DNA of 12,897 bases from DASRVA01 sp035550715 (GTDB lineage Bacteria; Gemmatimonadota; Gemmatimonadetes; JACCXV01; JAHWKZ01). The position numbers and the translations under genes were made by a program. Under the pieces are notes generated by a model that was given only the letters and a program-made list of their open reading frames with translations, made no database searches and was not told the DNA's origin. Below, piece after piece: positions 1-6,148 of this stretch. The number at the start of each line of letters is the position of its first letter. The stretch's first letter is position 1. Where the stretch lies: assembly GCA_035550715.1 (NCBI GenBank), contig DASZOP010000087.1, positions 1 to 12,897 of the forward strand, in the 5' to 3' direction.

Positions 1-544
1 AGTAGGCGAGCGTGATGCCGGCGGCGAAGACGGTCGCGCCGAGCGGGCCGACGTCGAAGACGGCCCCGAACACCTTGACCATGGCGAGGCAGACCCATGC
101 CATCGTCAGGCAGTTGGCGTAGAGCGTCATGTAGCACGCGCGGAAGCCTCTGAGTACCGCGGCCGGGCGGCCGGCGTACCGGAGCTGGGCCAGCTCGACG
201 TCGGTCATGACCTCGGTCCGCCGCCACAGCTGGGCGAAGAAGAAGGACGCCAGGACCCCGCCGATCGCGAAGCACCACCAGATCCAGTTCCCCTGGATGC
301 CCCGGGTCCGGACGATACCGGTGACGAAGAGCGGCGTGTCGACGGAGAACGAGGTCGCCACCATCGAGGTCCCGGCCAGCCACCACGGGAGGTTCCGGCC
401 CGACACGAAGAATTCGGCGGTGGACGATCCGGCGCGGCGGACGAAGTAGAGACCGACCGCGAGCGAGAACAGGAAGTAGAGGGCGAGGACCGCCCAGTCG
501 AAGGGGTGGAGCTGGGCGAAGAAGCGGGCCAGGGCGCCGCTCAG
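1..544 (-). CDS. Sodium:solute symporter (SSS family), N-terminal part, truncated by window edge
   Basis: This is an inner-membrane Na+-coupled transporter, of which only the first ~181 residues are in the window. My own translation of the minus strand gives a first hydrophobic segment (FDWAVLALYFLFSLAVGLYF), then GRNLPWWLAGTSMVATSF and DTPLFVTGIV. Further hydrophobic segments follow (NWIWWCFAIGGVLASFFFA; a Trp-rich stretch; FGAVFDVGPLGATVFAAGIT). The Gly-Arg-Asn-x-x-x-Trp-Trp-x-x-Gly-x-Ser motif after the first membrane segment is characteristic of the SSS family. No ATG, GTG or TTG precedes the first membrane segment in this frame as far as I traced (~130 nt into the upstream gene). The best start is CTG at 544, overlapping the upstream TGA as CTGA, with AAGG (552-555) 7 nt before it; CTG at 532 is an alternative. 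The substrate is unknown. Its place downstream of anmK-nagZ-mltD suggests an amino sugar or muropeptide, which is inference. Confidence 0.85.
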   Translation of the reverse strand, partial: MSGALARFFAQLHPFDWAVLALYFLFSLAVGLYFVRRAGSSTAEFFVSGRNLPWWLAGTSMVATSFSVDTPLFVTGIVRTRGIQGNWIWWCFAIGGVLASFFFAQLWRRTEVMTDVELAQLRYAGRPAAVLRGFRACYMTLYANCLTMAWVCLAMVKVFGAVFDVGPLGATVFAAGITLAY

Positions 545-1899
545 CTCGCGACCTTGAGCCTCTGACCGATCCGGATCGTGTTCCTGTCGCGCAGGTCGTT
601 GAGCTGGACGAGATCCGCCACCGTGGTGCCGTGGCGGGCGGCGATCGAGGAGAGCGTGTCGCCGCGCTGGACCACATAATAGCGGGGCCCTTCAGCGGCC
701 GGAGCTTCGACCGTCCGCACGCGGCGCCCGCTCTTCCCCGCCAGCGCGGCAGCGAGCTGGGTCGGCGCTTCGTGGCCGTAGCCGGGCGGCAACCGCATGA
801 CGAACCCGGCCGGGATGTTGCGCCGGCCCCGCCAGACTTCGTCCGTTAGGGACGGATTGAGCTGCCAGAGCCGGCCGGCGTCGACTCGGAGCGCGTTCGC
901 GACGTCGTGGAGTCCGATCGAGCTTTCGACCTCGAACGTGTCGAACGCCAGCGGCACGAAGGGATCCATCTCCCCGAAGTAGATCAGCGGGTTCTCTGCG
1001 ACCTCCAGGGCGGCCAGGAACTCGGCGAAGAAGTTCTTCGAAGCGAAGCCGAACGCCGGCCCGTCGTACTGGCGGCGGATGGTCATGTAATCGGTCGTGC
1101 CGATCTCCCGGATCGCCCGCATCATGCCGTAGTAGCCGTGGTTGTACGAGGTAATGGCGAGCGGCCAGGACCCCATGTCGTCGTAGCTGTTCCTCAGGTA
1201 GCGGGCCGCGCCGCGGGCCGCCAGGATCGGATCGAACCGCTCGTCCACCGAGCGGTCCATCCGAAGGTAGATCCGGCCGGTCGCCGGCATGAACTGCCAC
1301 ACGCCCGCCGCTCCGACCGACGAGCGGGCCCGCAGGTTGAACGTCGACTCGACCATCGGCAGCCAGGCGAGCTCCCCCGGCACGCCCTCGTCCTCCAGGA
1401 TCGCCACGATGTGGTCGTGGTACTGGCCGGCGTGGAGGAGCCCGGCCATGAACCGCTCCTTGAGCCCCCGCTGGACCCGGATGTTCTCGGCGGCCTTCCG
1501 CCAGATCGCGGGGCTCGCGCCGGGGCCGAACGCCTCGTACACCTCCTCGTAGTCACCGGAGAGGGTCCGCGGATCCGGGTTCCGGGCGGCCAGATCGAGC
1601 AGGATCTGGCGGATCCGCCGCACGATCGCATCCTGCTCGGCCTCGTTGGCCCGGTACGTCCCCCGGTCGTCGGACTTCACCTGGTCGAGGACGCGATAGA
1701 CGACGCTCAGGTCGTCCCGGTCGTGGAAGACGACCTCGTTCTCGCTCCAGTCGCTGTAGACTCGCTTCCAGAAATCGACGGCGGGCTCGAGGCCGATCGG
1801 GACGTCGAACGGATCGTCCTGGGCCAGGAGTCCCCGGCCGGACGCTGGATGGAGGAGGACAAAGGTCAGGGCGAGAAAGAGGACGGATCTCCGGAACAT
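541..1899 (-). CDS. mltD: MltD-like membrane-bound/periplasmic lytic transglycosylase with C-terminal LysM
   Basis: 452 residues. Lytic transglycosylases of this family cleave the MurNAc-GlcNAc bond of peptidoglycan without water and leave 1,6-anhydro-MurNAc ends. Residues 1-26 form a signal peptide (FRR then a hydrophobic core, likely cut before Gln27); there is no cysteine, so it is not a lipoprotein. Residues ~150-300 are the SLT domain: LPMVEST with the catalytic Glu184, GAAGVWQFMPATGR (196-209) and SYNHG (251-255) are classic family-1 motifs. Residues ~326-372 resemble a degenerate LysM-like segment, and 407-450 are a clear LysM (YYVVQRGDTLSSIAARHGTT). The extra region at 30-145 has no motif I recognise. 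The start at 1899 precedes the signal peptide directly and has only a weak GAGAG upstream. It lies 89 nt after nagZ and overlaps the symporter start by 4 nt, so it should supply substrate for NagZ and AnmK. Confidence 0.9.
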   Translation of the reverse strand: MFRRSVLFLALTFVLLHPASGRGLLAQDDPFDVPIGLEPAVDFWKRVYSDWSENEVVFHDRDDLSVVYRVLDQVKSDDRGTYRANEAEQDAIVRRIRQILLDLAARNPDPRTLSGDYEEVYEAFGPGASPAIWRKAAENIRVQRGLKERFMAGLLHAGQYHDHIVAILEDEGVPGELAWLPMVESTFNLRARSSVGAAGVWQFMPATGRIYLRMDRSVDERFDPILAARGAARYLRNSYDDMGSWPLAITSYNHGYYGMMRAIREIGTTDYMTIRRQYDGPAFGFASKNFFAEFLAALEVAENPLIYFGEMDPFVPLAFDTFEVESSIGLHDVANALRVDAGRLWQLNPSLTDEVWRGRRNIPAGFVMRLPPGYGHEAPTQLAAALAGKSGRRVRTVEAPAAEGPRYYVVQRGDTLSSIAARHGTTVADLVQLNDLRDRNTIRIGQRLKVAS

Positions 1900-1930
1900 G
1901 GGACTCGCTCTCTCGGGAGTGGACGTCGGG

Positions 1931-1950
1931 CGACGATCCGCGGCTCGTCG
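1931..1950. repeat. Inverted repeat in the nagZ-mltD spacer
   Basis: CGACGA (1931-1936) and its exact reverse complement TCGTCG (1945-1950) flank an 8-nt spacer that contains CCGCGG. It lies in the 89-nt gap between the nagZ stop and the mltD-like start. It could be an mRNA hairpin that tunes downstream expression or simply chance in GC-rich DNA. No T-tract follows on either strand, so it is not a simple intrinsic terminator. Confidence 0.25.
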
Positions 1951-1988
1951 GGCTCTCACACGCAAAATGCCGGCCATGGGTTCGCCGC

Positions 1989-3587
1989 TTAGCGGGCACC
2001 CGGCAGAGGCGCCGCTCGGACGTCGAGACGCACCGGCAGCCGTCCGGACGGGACGAGGGCGCCGCGGAGGAAAGCCAGCGCGGCGCGCTGGCTCGCTGCG
2101 TCCTCGCCGTACGCCCAGACGACTCGGGATGGGGCCCGGATCTCCCGAACGATACGGGGGTTCGAGAAGATCAGCAAGACGGCTTCGCGTGCGGGGCCGC
2201 ACGCCGCCTCGACAGCATCCCGCCCGAGCTCCGAGAGCCCGGCGCGGCCCTTCCACGCTCGGATCGGGCTGAAGACCGCGCACGCCACGGCCTCCCCGGC
2301 CGCGGCCTCGCGAACCTCGTGAAGACGCTCGCTCACCCTCGAGGCAGGTTCGGTCGTATCGACGAAGAGCACGCGTGGAGCCGCGGGAAGCCCGAGCTCC
2401 TCTGCCAGGACTACGTCCTCCCGCCCGATCCCGCCGTCCAGGACGACGACCCATCGCGCGCGATCGGGCCAGGCCGGACCGGGTGGAGGCTCGGGCGGGT
2501 CGGCGGTCAGGGCCAGCCCCGCCAGGGCTTCGGCCAGGGACGCCGCGCCGGTCACCGCGGCCGGGGGACGCCTGGCGAAGGCCCACGCCTTGAGGTCGAG
2601 AAGGCGTCCCGCCGCCGCCTCGCACCGGGCCCGCTCGACCTCCCCCGATCCGAGGCCGGCCGTCAACGCGGCGTGGACGTCGGGCGGGTCCGGCGGATAG
2701 AGAAGCCAGTCGACGCCCGCCTCGAGCGCGCGCCGGGCGGCTTCGCCCGGCCCCTCGTCGGCGAGCGCCCCCATCATGAGCGCATCGCTGCAGACCAGAC
2801 CCCGAAATCCCCACGAGCGACGCAGGAGCCCGTCCAGGAGAGCGGGCGAAAACGTGGCCGGACGGCGGGCCCCGTCCGGCTCGAGGGCCGGAAACGCCAC
2901 GTGCGCGGTCATGACGAGCCTGGCCCCCGCCCGGAGACCCGCCCGGAACGGGATCCAGTCCGACCGGTCCAGCGCCTCGAGATCGGCCTCGACGAACGGC
3001 AGCACGTCGTGGCTGTCCAGGGTCGTCCGGCCATGGCCGGGGAAGTGCTTGACGGCAGCGGCCACGCCGGCCGCCTGCTGCCCCTCCACGACGGCGGCGA
3101 CGAGCGCGGCCACGGCCTCCGGGTCGTCGCCGGCCGCGCGCGTAGCGACGATCGGGTTCGCCGGCTCGCTCGCCAGGTCCGCCACCGGCACGTAGTTGAC
3201 GTGGATCCCCGCCGCCCGGAGCTCGACCCCGATCGCGCGCCCGGTCGCCCGCGCCAGCGCGGGGTCGGCCGTCGCGCCGAGGGCCATCATCGGTGGGAAC
3301 GTCGTGCCCGAGCGCGGGAACTGCTGGCCGAGGCCGCGCTCGAAGTCGCCGGTCACGAGGAGCGGCACCGCTGACCGCCGGTCGGCCTCGGCCACCAGAT
3401 CCTGGATGGCGGTCAGATCCCCGCCGAAGACGATCACCCCACCCCACCCATGCCGCTCGAGATCCTCCAGGAAGGCCGCCCGGGCGGGCCGTTCTCCGGT
3501 GTAGCCGCGGAGCGCGACGCAGACGAGCTGTCCGGCGATCGCGGAAGCGTCCAGCGATCCGGGGTCGGGGAGGAGCGGTCGGGTCAT
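1989..3587 (-). CDS. nagZ: Beta-N-acetylhexosaminidase NagZ (glycoside hydrolase family 3), two-domain
   Basis: 532 residues, no signal peptide, so probably cytoplasmic. NagZ removes the non-reducing GlcNAc from GlcNAc-anhydroMurNAc (with or without peptide) during wall recycling. The GH3 TIM barrel spans ~15-340. KHFPGHG (180-186), the DSH loop (191-193, His193 being the family's acid/base) and VCSDALMMGAL with nucleophile Asp268 are all present. Residues ~370-525 form a second domain ending LVPSGRLPVRLDV, like the C-terminal domain of two-domain GH3 enzymes. Short NagZ proteins of enterobacteria (~340 residues) lack it. The start ATG at 3587 overlaps the anmK stop as ATGA, a 4-nt coupling typical of an operon. 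Its product anhydro-MurNAc is the substrate of AnmK encoded just upstream. Identification is firm; the role of the second domain is not known from sequence. Confidence 0.93.
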   Translation of the reverse strand: MTRPLLPDPGSLDASAIAGQLVCVALRGYTGERPARAAFLEDLERHGWGGVIVFGGDLTAIQDLVAEADRRSAVPLLVTGDFERGLGQQFPRSGTTFPPMMALGATADPALARATGRAIGVELRAAGIHVNYVPVADLASEPANPIVATRAAGDDPEAVAALVAAVVEGQQAAGVAAAVKHFPGHGRTTLDSHDVLPFVEADLEALDRSDWIPFRAGLRAGARLVMTAHVAFPALEPDGARRPATFSPALLDGLLRRSWGFRGLVCSDALMMGALADEGPGEAARRALEAGVDWLLYPPDPPDVHAALTAGLGSGEVERARCEAAAGRLLDLKAWAFARRPPAAVTGAASLAEALAGLALTADPPEPPPGPAWPDRARWVVVLDGGIGREDVVLAEELGLPAAPRVLFVDTTEPASRVSERLHEVREAAAGEAVACAVFSPIRAWKGRAGLSELGRDAVEAACGPAREAVLLIFSNPRIVREIRAPSRVVWAYGEDAASQRAALAFLRGALVPSGRLPVRLDVRAAPLPGAR

Positions 3588-4807
3588 CCGGAGACGGGTC
3601 CGCTCCCGGCGTTTGCGGGCGGGAAGGAGAGGCGGCCGCAGCGGGCCGTGTGGCGGGCGCCGGTGACGGACGGCAGGTTGACCGGTCGCCCGAGCGCGCT
3701 CGCCCAGGCCAGGACGGCGAACGCGACCGCTTCCTTGAAGTCGCCGTCCAGCCCGTAGTCGTCGACCGGGACGACCGCTCTCGGCGCGAGCCTCCGCGTC
3801 ATCTCTTCCATCAGCGCCCGGTTCTTCCTCCCGCCCCCGGCCACCACGACCACCGCCTCGTCGGGGACGGGCCGGGTGCCGCACGACCCCTCGAGGGCCC
3901 GGGCCACGCTCTCCGTCGTGACCCGGACGGCCGTCGCCAGCCGCTCGTCGATTTCCTCGCGCGTGAGGTCCGAGAAGGGGCCGAAGTTGCGCTCCGTCCA
4001 GGCCGCGCCGAACCGCTCCCGGCCGGTCGACTTGGGGGCCGGGCGGACGAAGTACGGATCCAGGAGCGCCCCCCGGAGGCGCGCCGCGCTCGGCTGCCCG
4101 GCGCCGGCCCGCCGGCCTCCCGGGTCGTGGGGTTCCCCCAGCAGACGCCCCGCCAGATCGTCCAGCACCATGTTGCCCGGCCCCGTGTCGAAGGCGACCA
4201 CCCTCTCCGGGGCGGCGCCCGGGGGGAGCAGGGTCACGTTGGCGATCCCCCCCAGATTCAGGCACACCGTCCAGCGATCGGGACGGCCGAAGAGAAGCCG
4301 GTCCACGTACGGCACGAACGGCGCGCCCTCCCCGCCCGCCGCCACGTCGGCGGGGCGGAAATCCGACCAGACGGGAAGGCCGGTTCGCTCGGCGATCACG
4401 GCCGGCTCGCCGATCTGGAGCGTGGCCGGGACGCCGGTCGTCTCCCCGGCGGGATCGTGCCAGAGCGTCTGGCCGTGGCTGCCGATCAGGCAGAAGTCGG
4501 CGAGGGGGATCCCTGCCGCCCGCGCGGCCTCGGCGGCCGCCTCGCCGAACCGCCCGCCGAGCTCGTAATCGAGACCCGCGAGCTCGGCGATCGCCAGCCG
4601 GTCGGGTCGTCGGAGCCGTTCGGTGAGGGGGGCGGGATAAGGGAGGAAGGCCGTCCCCAGCACCTCCGGCCGGAGCCCGAGGTCCGGCATCCCCCGGAAC
4701 CGGCAGGCGGCGGCGTCCACCCCATCGGCGGAGGTTCCCGACATGAGCCCGATCACGAGGGCGGGACGGTCCTCCGGGAGGAGCGGCAGATCCGAGGGGA
4801 TCGGCAT
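3584..4807 (-). CDS. anmK: Anhydro-N-acetylmuramic acid kinase AnmK
   Basis: 407 residues, slightly longer than the ~370 usual for the family. AnmK uses ATP to open the 1,6-anhydro ring and yields MurNAc-6-phosphate in the cytoplasm. Family motifs are intact: IGLMSGTSADGVDAA (19-33, nucleotide binding), GSHGQT (109-114), SDFRPADVAAGGEGAPFVPY (148-167, containing the likely catalytic base Asp154), NLGGIANVT (184-192), DTGPGN (207-212), VAGGGRKN (322-329) and DGDFKEAVAFAVLAW (354-368). The frame is open to an ATG at 4900, but the 31 extra residues are arginine-rich and unlike any AnmK, so I prefer 4807. That start lacks a Shine-Dalgarno sequence; the 4900 start has AAGGG only 3 nt away. It is the first gene of the left minus-strand operon and overlaps nagZ by 4 nt. 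The product is consumed by MurQ, encoded at 6379-7284. Confidence 0.93.
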   Translation of the reverse strand: MPIPSDLPLLPEDRPALVIGLMSGTSADGVDAAACRFRGMPDLGLRPEVLGTAFLPYPAPLTERLRRPDRLAIAELAGLDYELGGRFGEAAAEAARAAGIPLADFCLIGSHGQTLWHDPAGETTGVPATLQIGEPAVIAERTGLPVWSDFRPADVAAGGEGAPFVPYVDRLLFGRPDRWTVCLNLGGIANVTLLPPGAAPERVVAFDTGPGNMVLDDLAGRLLGEPHDPGGRRAGAGQPSAARLRGALLDPYFVRPAPKSTGRERFGAAWTERNFGPFSDLTREEIDERLATAVRVTTESVARALEGSCGTRPVPDEAVVVVAGGGRKNRALMEEMTRRLAPRAVVPVDDYGLDGDFKEAVAFAVLAWASALGRPVNLPSVTGARHTARCGRLSFPPANAGSGPVSG

Positions 4808-4981
4808 GGCGGCGCGAAGGTAGCGCGGCCGTGGGACCCCTGCGAGACGACGCGAAACCACCTCCCGGGCGCGGGGTCTGGCCACCCGCGGCCTGACCAT
4901 CTACCCTTTGGGGCGTCGGTACCGCACTTGCGTCTTCAGGCCCGCTGCCGACCCCCGAATGCCCCCCGGACGACCATCCAC
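4808..4981. other. Divergent intergenic region between anmK and the acidic lipoprotein gene
   Basis: About 175 nt separate two divergent genes and must hold promoters for both. No convincing ORF was found; the upstream extension of the anmK frame is arginine-rich and looks non-coding. No -35/-10 pair with good spacing was seen for the plus-strand gene. The only candidates are the TACCTT hexamer near anmK and a TTGCGT at 4928-4933 that lacks a partner. Confidence 0.4.
4817..4822 (-). promoter_or_regulatory. Possible -10 element for a leaderless anmK transcript
   Basis: Read on the minus strand the bases are TACCTT, a TANNNT-type hexamer, ending 9 nt before the anmK ATG. There is no Shine-Dalgarno sequence between it and the start and no good -35. 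The arrangement fits leaderless transcription as known in several GC-rich bacteria. It is a weak six-base match and is given as a candidate only. Confidence 0.2.
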
Positions 4982-4986
4982 GGAGG
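4982..4986 (+). promoter_or_regulatory. Ribosome binding site that decides the lipoprotein start
   Basis: GGAGG lies 8 nt before the ATG at 4995 but only 2 nt before the in-frame ATG at 4989. Normal spacing therefore selects 4995 and a protein starting MRKLTHE. Confidence 0.7.
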
Positions 4987-4994
4987 CAATGTCC

Positions 4995-5903
4995 ATGAGA
5001 AAGCTCACGCACGAGATGGCCGCGCTATGCCTGGCGGCCATGCTTGCGCTGTCCTGTTCCGACGACGGTCCGAGCGGGCCGGATCTCGGGGATGGGGCGG
5101 CCCGGATCAGCGGGCGCATCACCGCGACCGAGGCGGCGGCCTCGGCGGGCCTCGCGGCGCGCGCTCTCGGACTGGCCCAGGGCGACGACTTCGTCGGCGA
5201 CGAAGCCCTGACGGACGTGACGATCGAGATCGTCGACGGCGGCGGGAACGTGGTCGCCTCGACCGAGACCGACGACGACGGCCTCTTCAGCGCCGACGTC
5301 GGCCCCGGCACCTACACGGTGAACCTTCTGGTCGGCGGCGAAGCGGTCCTTTCGTTCACGTTGGACGTCCCCGAGGGAGGCACCCTGTTCGCGGAAGGCA
5401 AGGTCGACCTCCTTCCCAACGGGAAGCTCAAGCTGGATCTCCAGATCTTCCGTGACGACGACGGCGACGGCGAGCCGGACGATTCCTTCCGGATCCGGAT
5501 TCAGGGTCGGCTCGAGGGCGAGCCTGCAAGCGGCGACGTCGACGTCGAGGCCAGCCAGGACGACATCGAGGATCAGGTCACGATCTGCCACGTCCCGCCC
5601 GGCAACCCCGACAATGCCCACACGATCGTGGTCGGCGCTCCGGCCGTGGACGCGCACCTCGCCCATGGTGACTTCGAGGGCGAGTGCGACGGCGACGAGG
5701 GCGCCACCGACGACGACCTGGACGACGACGGCGAGGCGGACGACGCCGACGAGGTCAAGGTGCTCGTCTGCCACGTCCCGCCGGGCAATCCCGACGGCCG
5801 GCACACGATCGAGATCTCCGAGGATGCGCTGGAAGCCCATCAGGCGCATGGCGATACGGAAGGCGCGTGCGAGGTGGACGAGGGCGATCTCGGGGACGGC
5901 TGA
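4995..5903 (+). CDS. Acidic secreted lipoprotein with Ig-like/carboxypeptidase-regulatory-like domain and two CHVPPGNP repeats
   Basis: 302 residues, no named family recognised for the whole. Residues 1-20 are a signal peptide and Cys21 is the likely lipidation site (LALSC). The mature start CSDDGPSGP matches the lipoprotein encoded at 7281-7673. Residues ~35-140 look like a beta-sandwich of the CNA-B/carboxypeptidase regulatory type (GRITAT..., DVTIEIVDGGGNVVASTETDDDGLFSADVGPGTYTVNL). DDDGDGEPDD (154-163) resembles a calcium-binding aspartate loop. Two copies of a 34-residue repeat follow, Cys198-Cys231 and Cys259-Cys292, with 22 of 34 positions identical. Each copy is bounded by cysteines and holds four histidines (199, 209, 221, 224; 260, 270, 282, 285). 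An Asp/Glu-rich linker joins them. I recall the CHxPPGNP...HTI...AHxAHGD motif from many secreted proteins of uncertain function. Metal binding is inference. It is transcribed alone and ends in a strong terminator. Confidence 0.85.
   Translation: MRKLTHEMAALCLAAMLALSCSDDGPSGPDLGDGAARISGRITATEAAASAGLAARALGLAQGDDFVGDEALTDVTIEIVDGGGNVVASTETDDDGLFSADVGPGTYTVNLLVGGEAVLSFTLDVPEGGTLFAEGKVDLLPNGKLKLDLQIFRDDDGDGEPDDSFRIRIQGRLEGEPASGDVDVEASQDDIEDQVTICHVPPGNPDNAHTIVVGAPAVDAHLAHGDFEGECDGDEGATDDDLDDDGEADDADEVKVLVCHVPPGNPDGRHTIEISEDALEAHQAHGDTEGACEVDEGDLGDG
5586..5870 (+). repeat. Two in-frame copies of a 102-bp coding repeat (Cys/His module)
   Basis: Copies at 5586-5687 and 5769-5870 lie 183 bp apart and encode the two 34-residue Cys/His modules of the lipoprotein. 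The first 27 bases of each copy differ at only two third-codon positions, while later parts have diverged. This fits an internal duplication with the N-terminal half of the module held most tightly. Confidence 0.9.
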
Positions 5904-6003
5904 TCGATCGGCGGAATCGGCGGGAACCCCGACGGCAGCCGGGGGTAGGACGCCGTTCCGCCATCGTCGTGATTGAAACCGCGGCCCCACGGCGGTGGTG
6001 AAC

Positions 6004-6038
6004 GAGGGCCCTTCCTTCGGGAGGGGCCCTCACTTTTT
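6004..6038 (+). terminator. Intrinsic terminator with TTCG tetraloop
   Basis: Arms 6004-6015 and 6020-6031 pair over 12 bp (one T-G wobble at 6012/6023) around the loop TTCG. The closing pair is C-G, giving the very stable cUUCGg tetraloop. The tail ACTTTTT (6032-6038) completes a rho-independent terminator on the plus strand for the lipoprotein gene. It also insulates the dodecin promoter that follows. There is no A-tract on the other side, so it should not act on the minus strand. Confidence 0.9.
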
Positions 6039-6053
6039 CATGGTATGCCGCCA

Positions 6054-6083
6054 TTGCCGGACCTCCCCGCCCGCCAGTAGCAT
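6054..6083 (+). promoter_or_regulatory. Candidate sigma70-type promoter of the dodecin gene
   Basis: TTGCCG (6054-6059; 4 of 6 to TTGACA) and TAGCAT (6078-6083; 4 of 6 to TATAAT) are 18 nt apart. Together they would start transcription about 55-60 nt before the dodecin ATG. The match is modest for GC-rich DNA, but the position just after a strong terminator and before a single gene is what is expected. Confidence 0.4.
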
Positions 6084-6091
6084 GCTGGCGG
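6071..6091 (+). promoter_or_regulatory. Perfect 7-bp inverted repeat enclosing the putative -10 box (possible operator)
   Basis: CCGCCAG (6071-6077) and CTGGCGG (6085-6091) are exact reverse complements separated by TAGCATG. The putative -10 hexamer occupies the first six bases of that spacer. This is the geometry of a dimeric repressor site over the core promoter. It could alternatively be a DNA or RNA hairpin. No regulator gene is in the window. Confidence 0.4.
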
Positions 6092-6105
6092 ACGGTCGTC
6101 CGTCC
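6090..6105 (+). promoter_or_regulatory. Small hairpin in the dodecin 5' leader
   Basis: GGACGG (6090-6095) and CCGTCC (6100-6105) pair over 6 bp around TCGT. Its first two bases overlap the end of the preceding inverted repeat, so the two structures could not both form fully in one RNA. It may stabilise the leader or tune translation; no known riboswitch was recognised. Confidence 0.3.
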
Positions 6106-6148
6106 CCAGGCAAGCTGGCCAACCGTTTCCCGAGACGAGGAGCGCTCC

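Noticed and set aside
207..449. 80-codon plus-strand frame at the left edge
   Set aside because: Antisense to the symporter, whose translation shows membrane segments and the SSS motif; no ribosome binding site.
907..1992. 361-codon plus-strand frame opposite the transglycosylase
   Set aside because: Antisense shadow of mltD; many Arg/Pro/Val residues, no family motif, no ribosome binding site.
1981..1995. Short hairpin around the nagZ stop codon considered as a terminator
   Set aside because: Only a 4-bp stem (CCGC/GCGG) with no T-tract, and mltD probably belongs to the same transcript.
541..5012. Very long open frames on the minus strand (968 and 1007 codons) that suggest giant fused proteins
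   Set aside because: Only their C-terminal portions (from 1899 and 3587) match known families. The N-terminal extensions are Arg/Gly/Pro-rich translations of the neighbouring genes in a wrong frame, as expected in GC-rich DNA where stop codons are rare.
3293..5455. 720-codon plus-strand frame crossing nagZ, anmK and the lipoprotein gene
   Set aside because: Composition is Arg/Gly/Pro/His-rich, no domain is recognisable, and it is antisense to firmly identified genes. It is a shadow frame.
5700..5760. GAC/GAG-rich stretch considered as a simple-sequence repeat or phase-variable tract
   Set aside because: It is an irregular mixture of Asp, Glu, Gly and Ala codons forming the acidic linker, with no uniform repeat unit that would slip.
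5586..5870. Two similar blocks considered as a CRISPR array or mobile-element repeat
   Set aside because: Only two copies, in frame, with protein-level conservation and synonymous differences; it is a coding-domain duplication.
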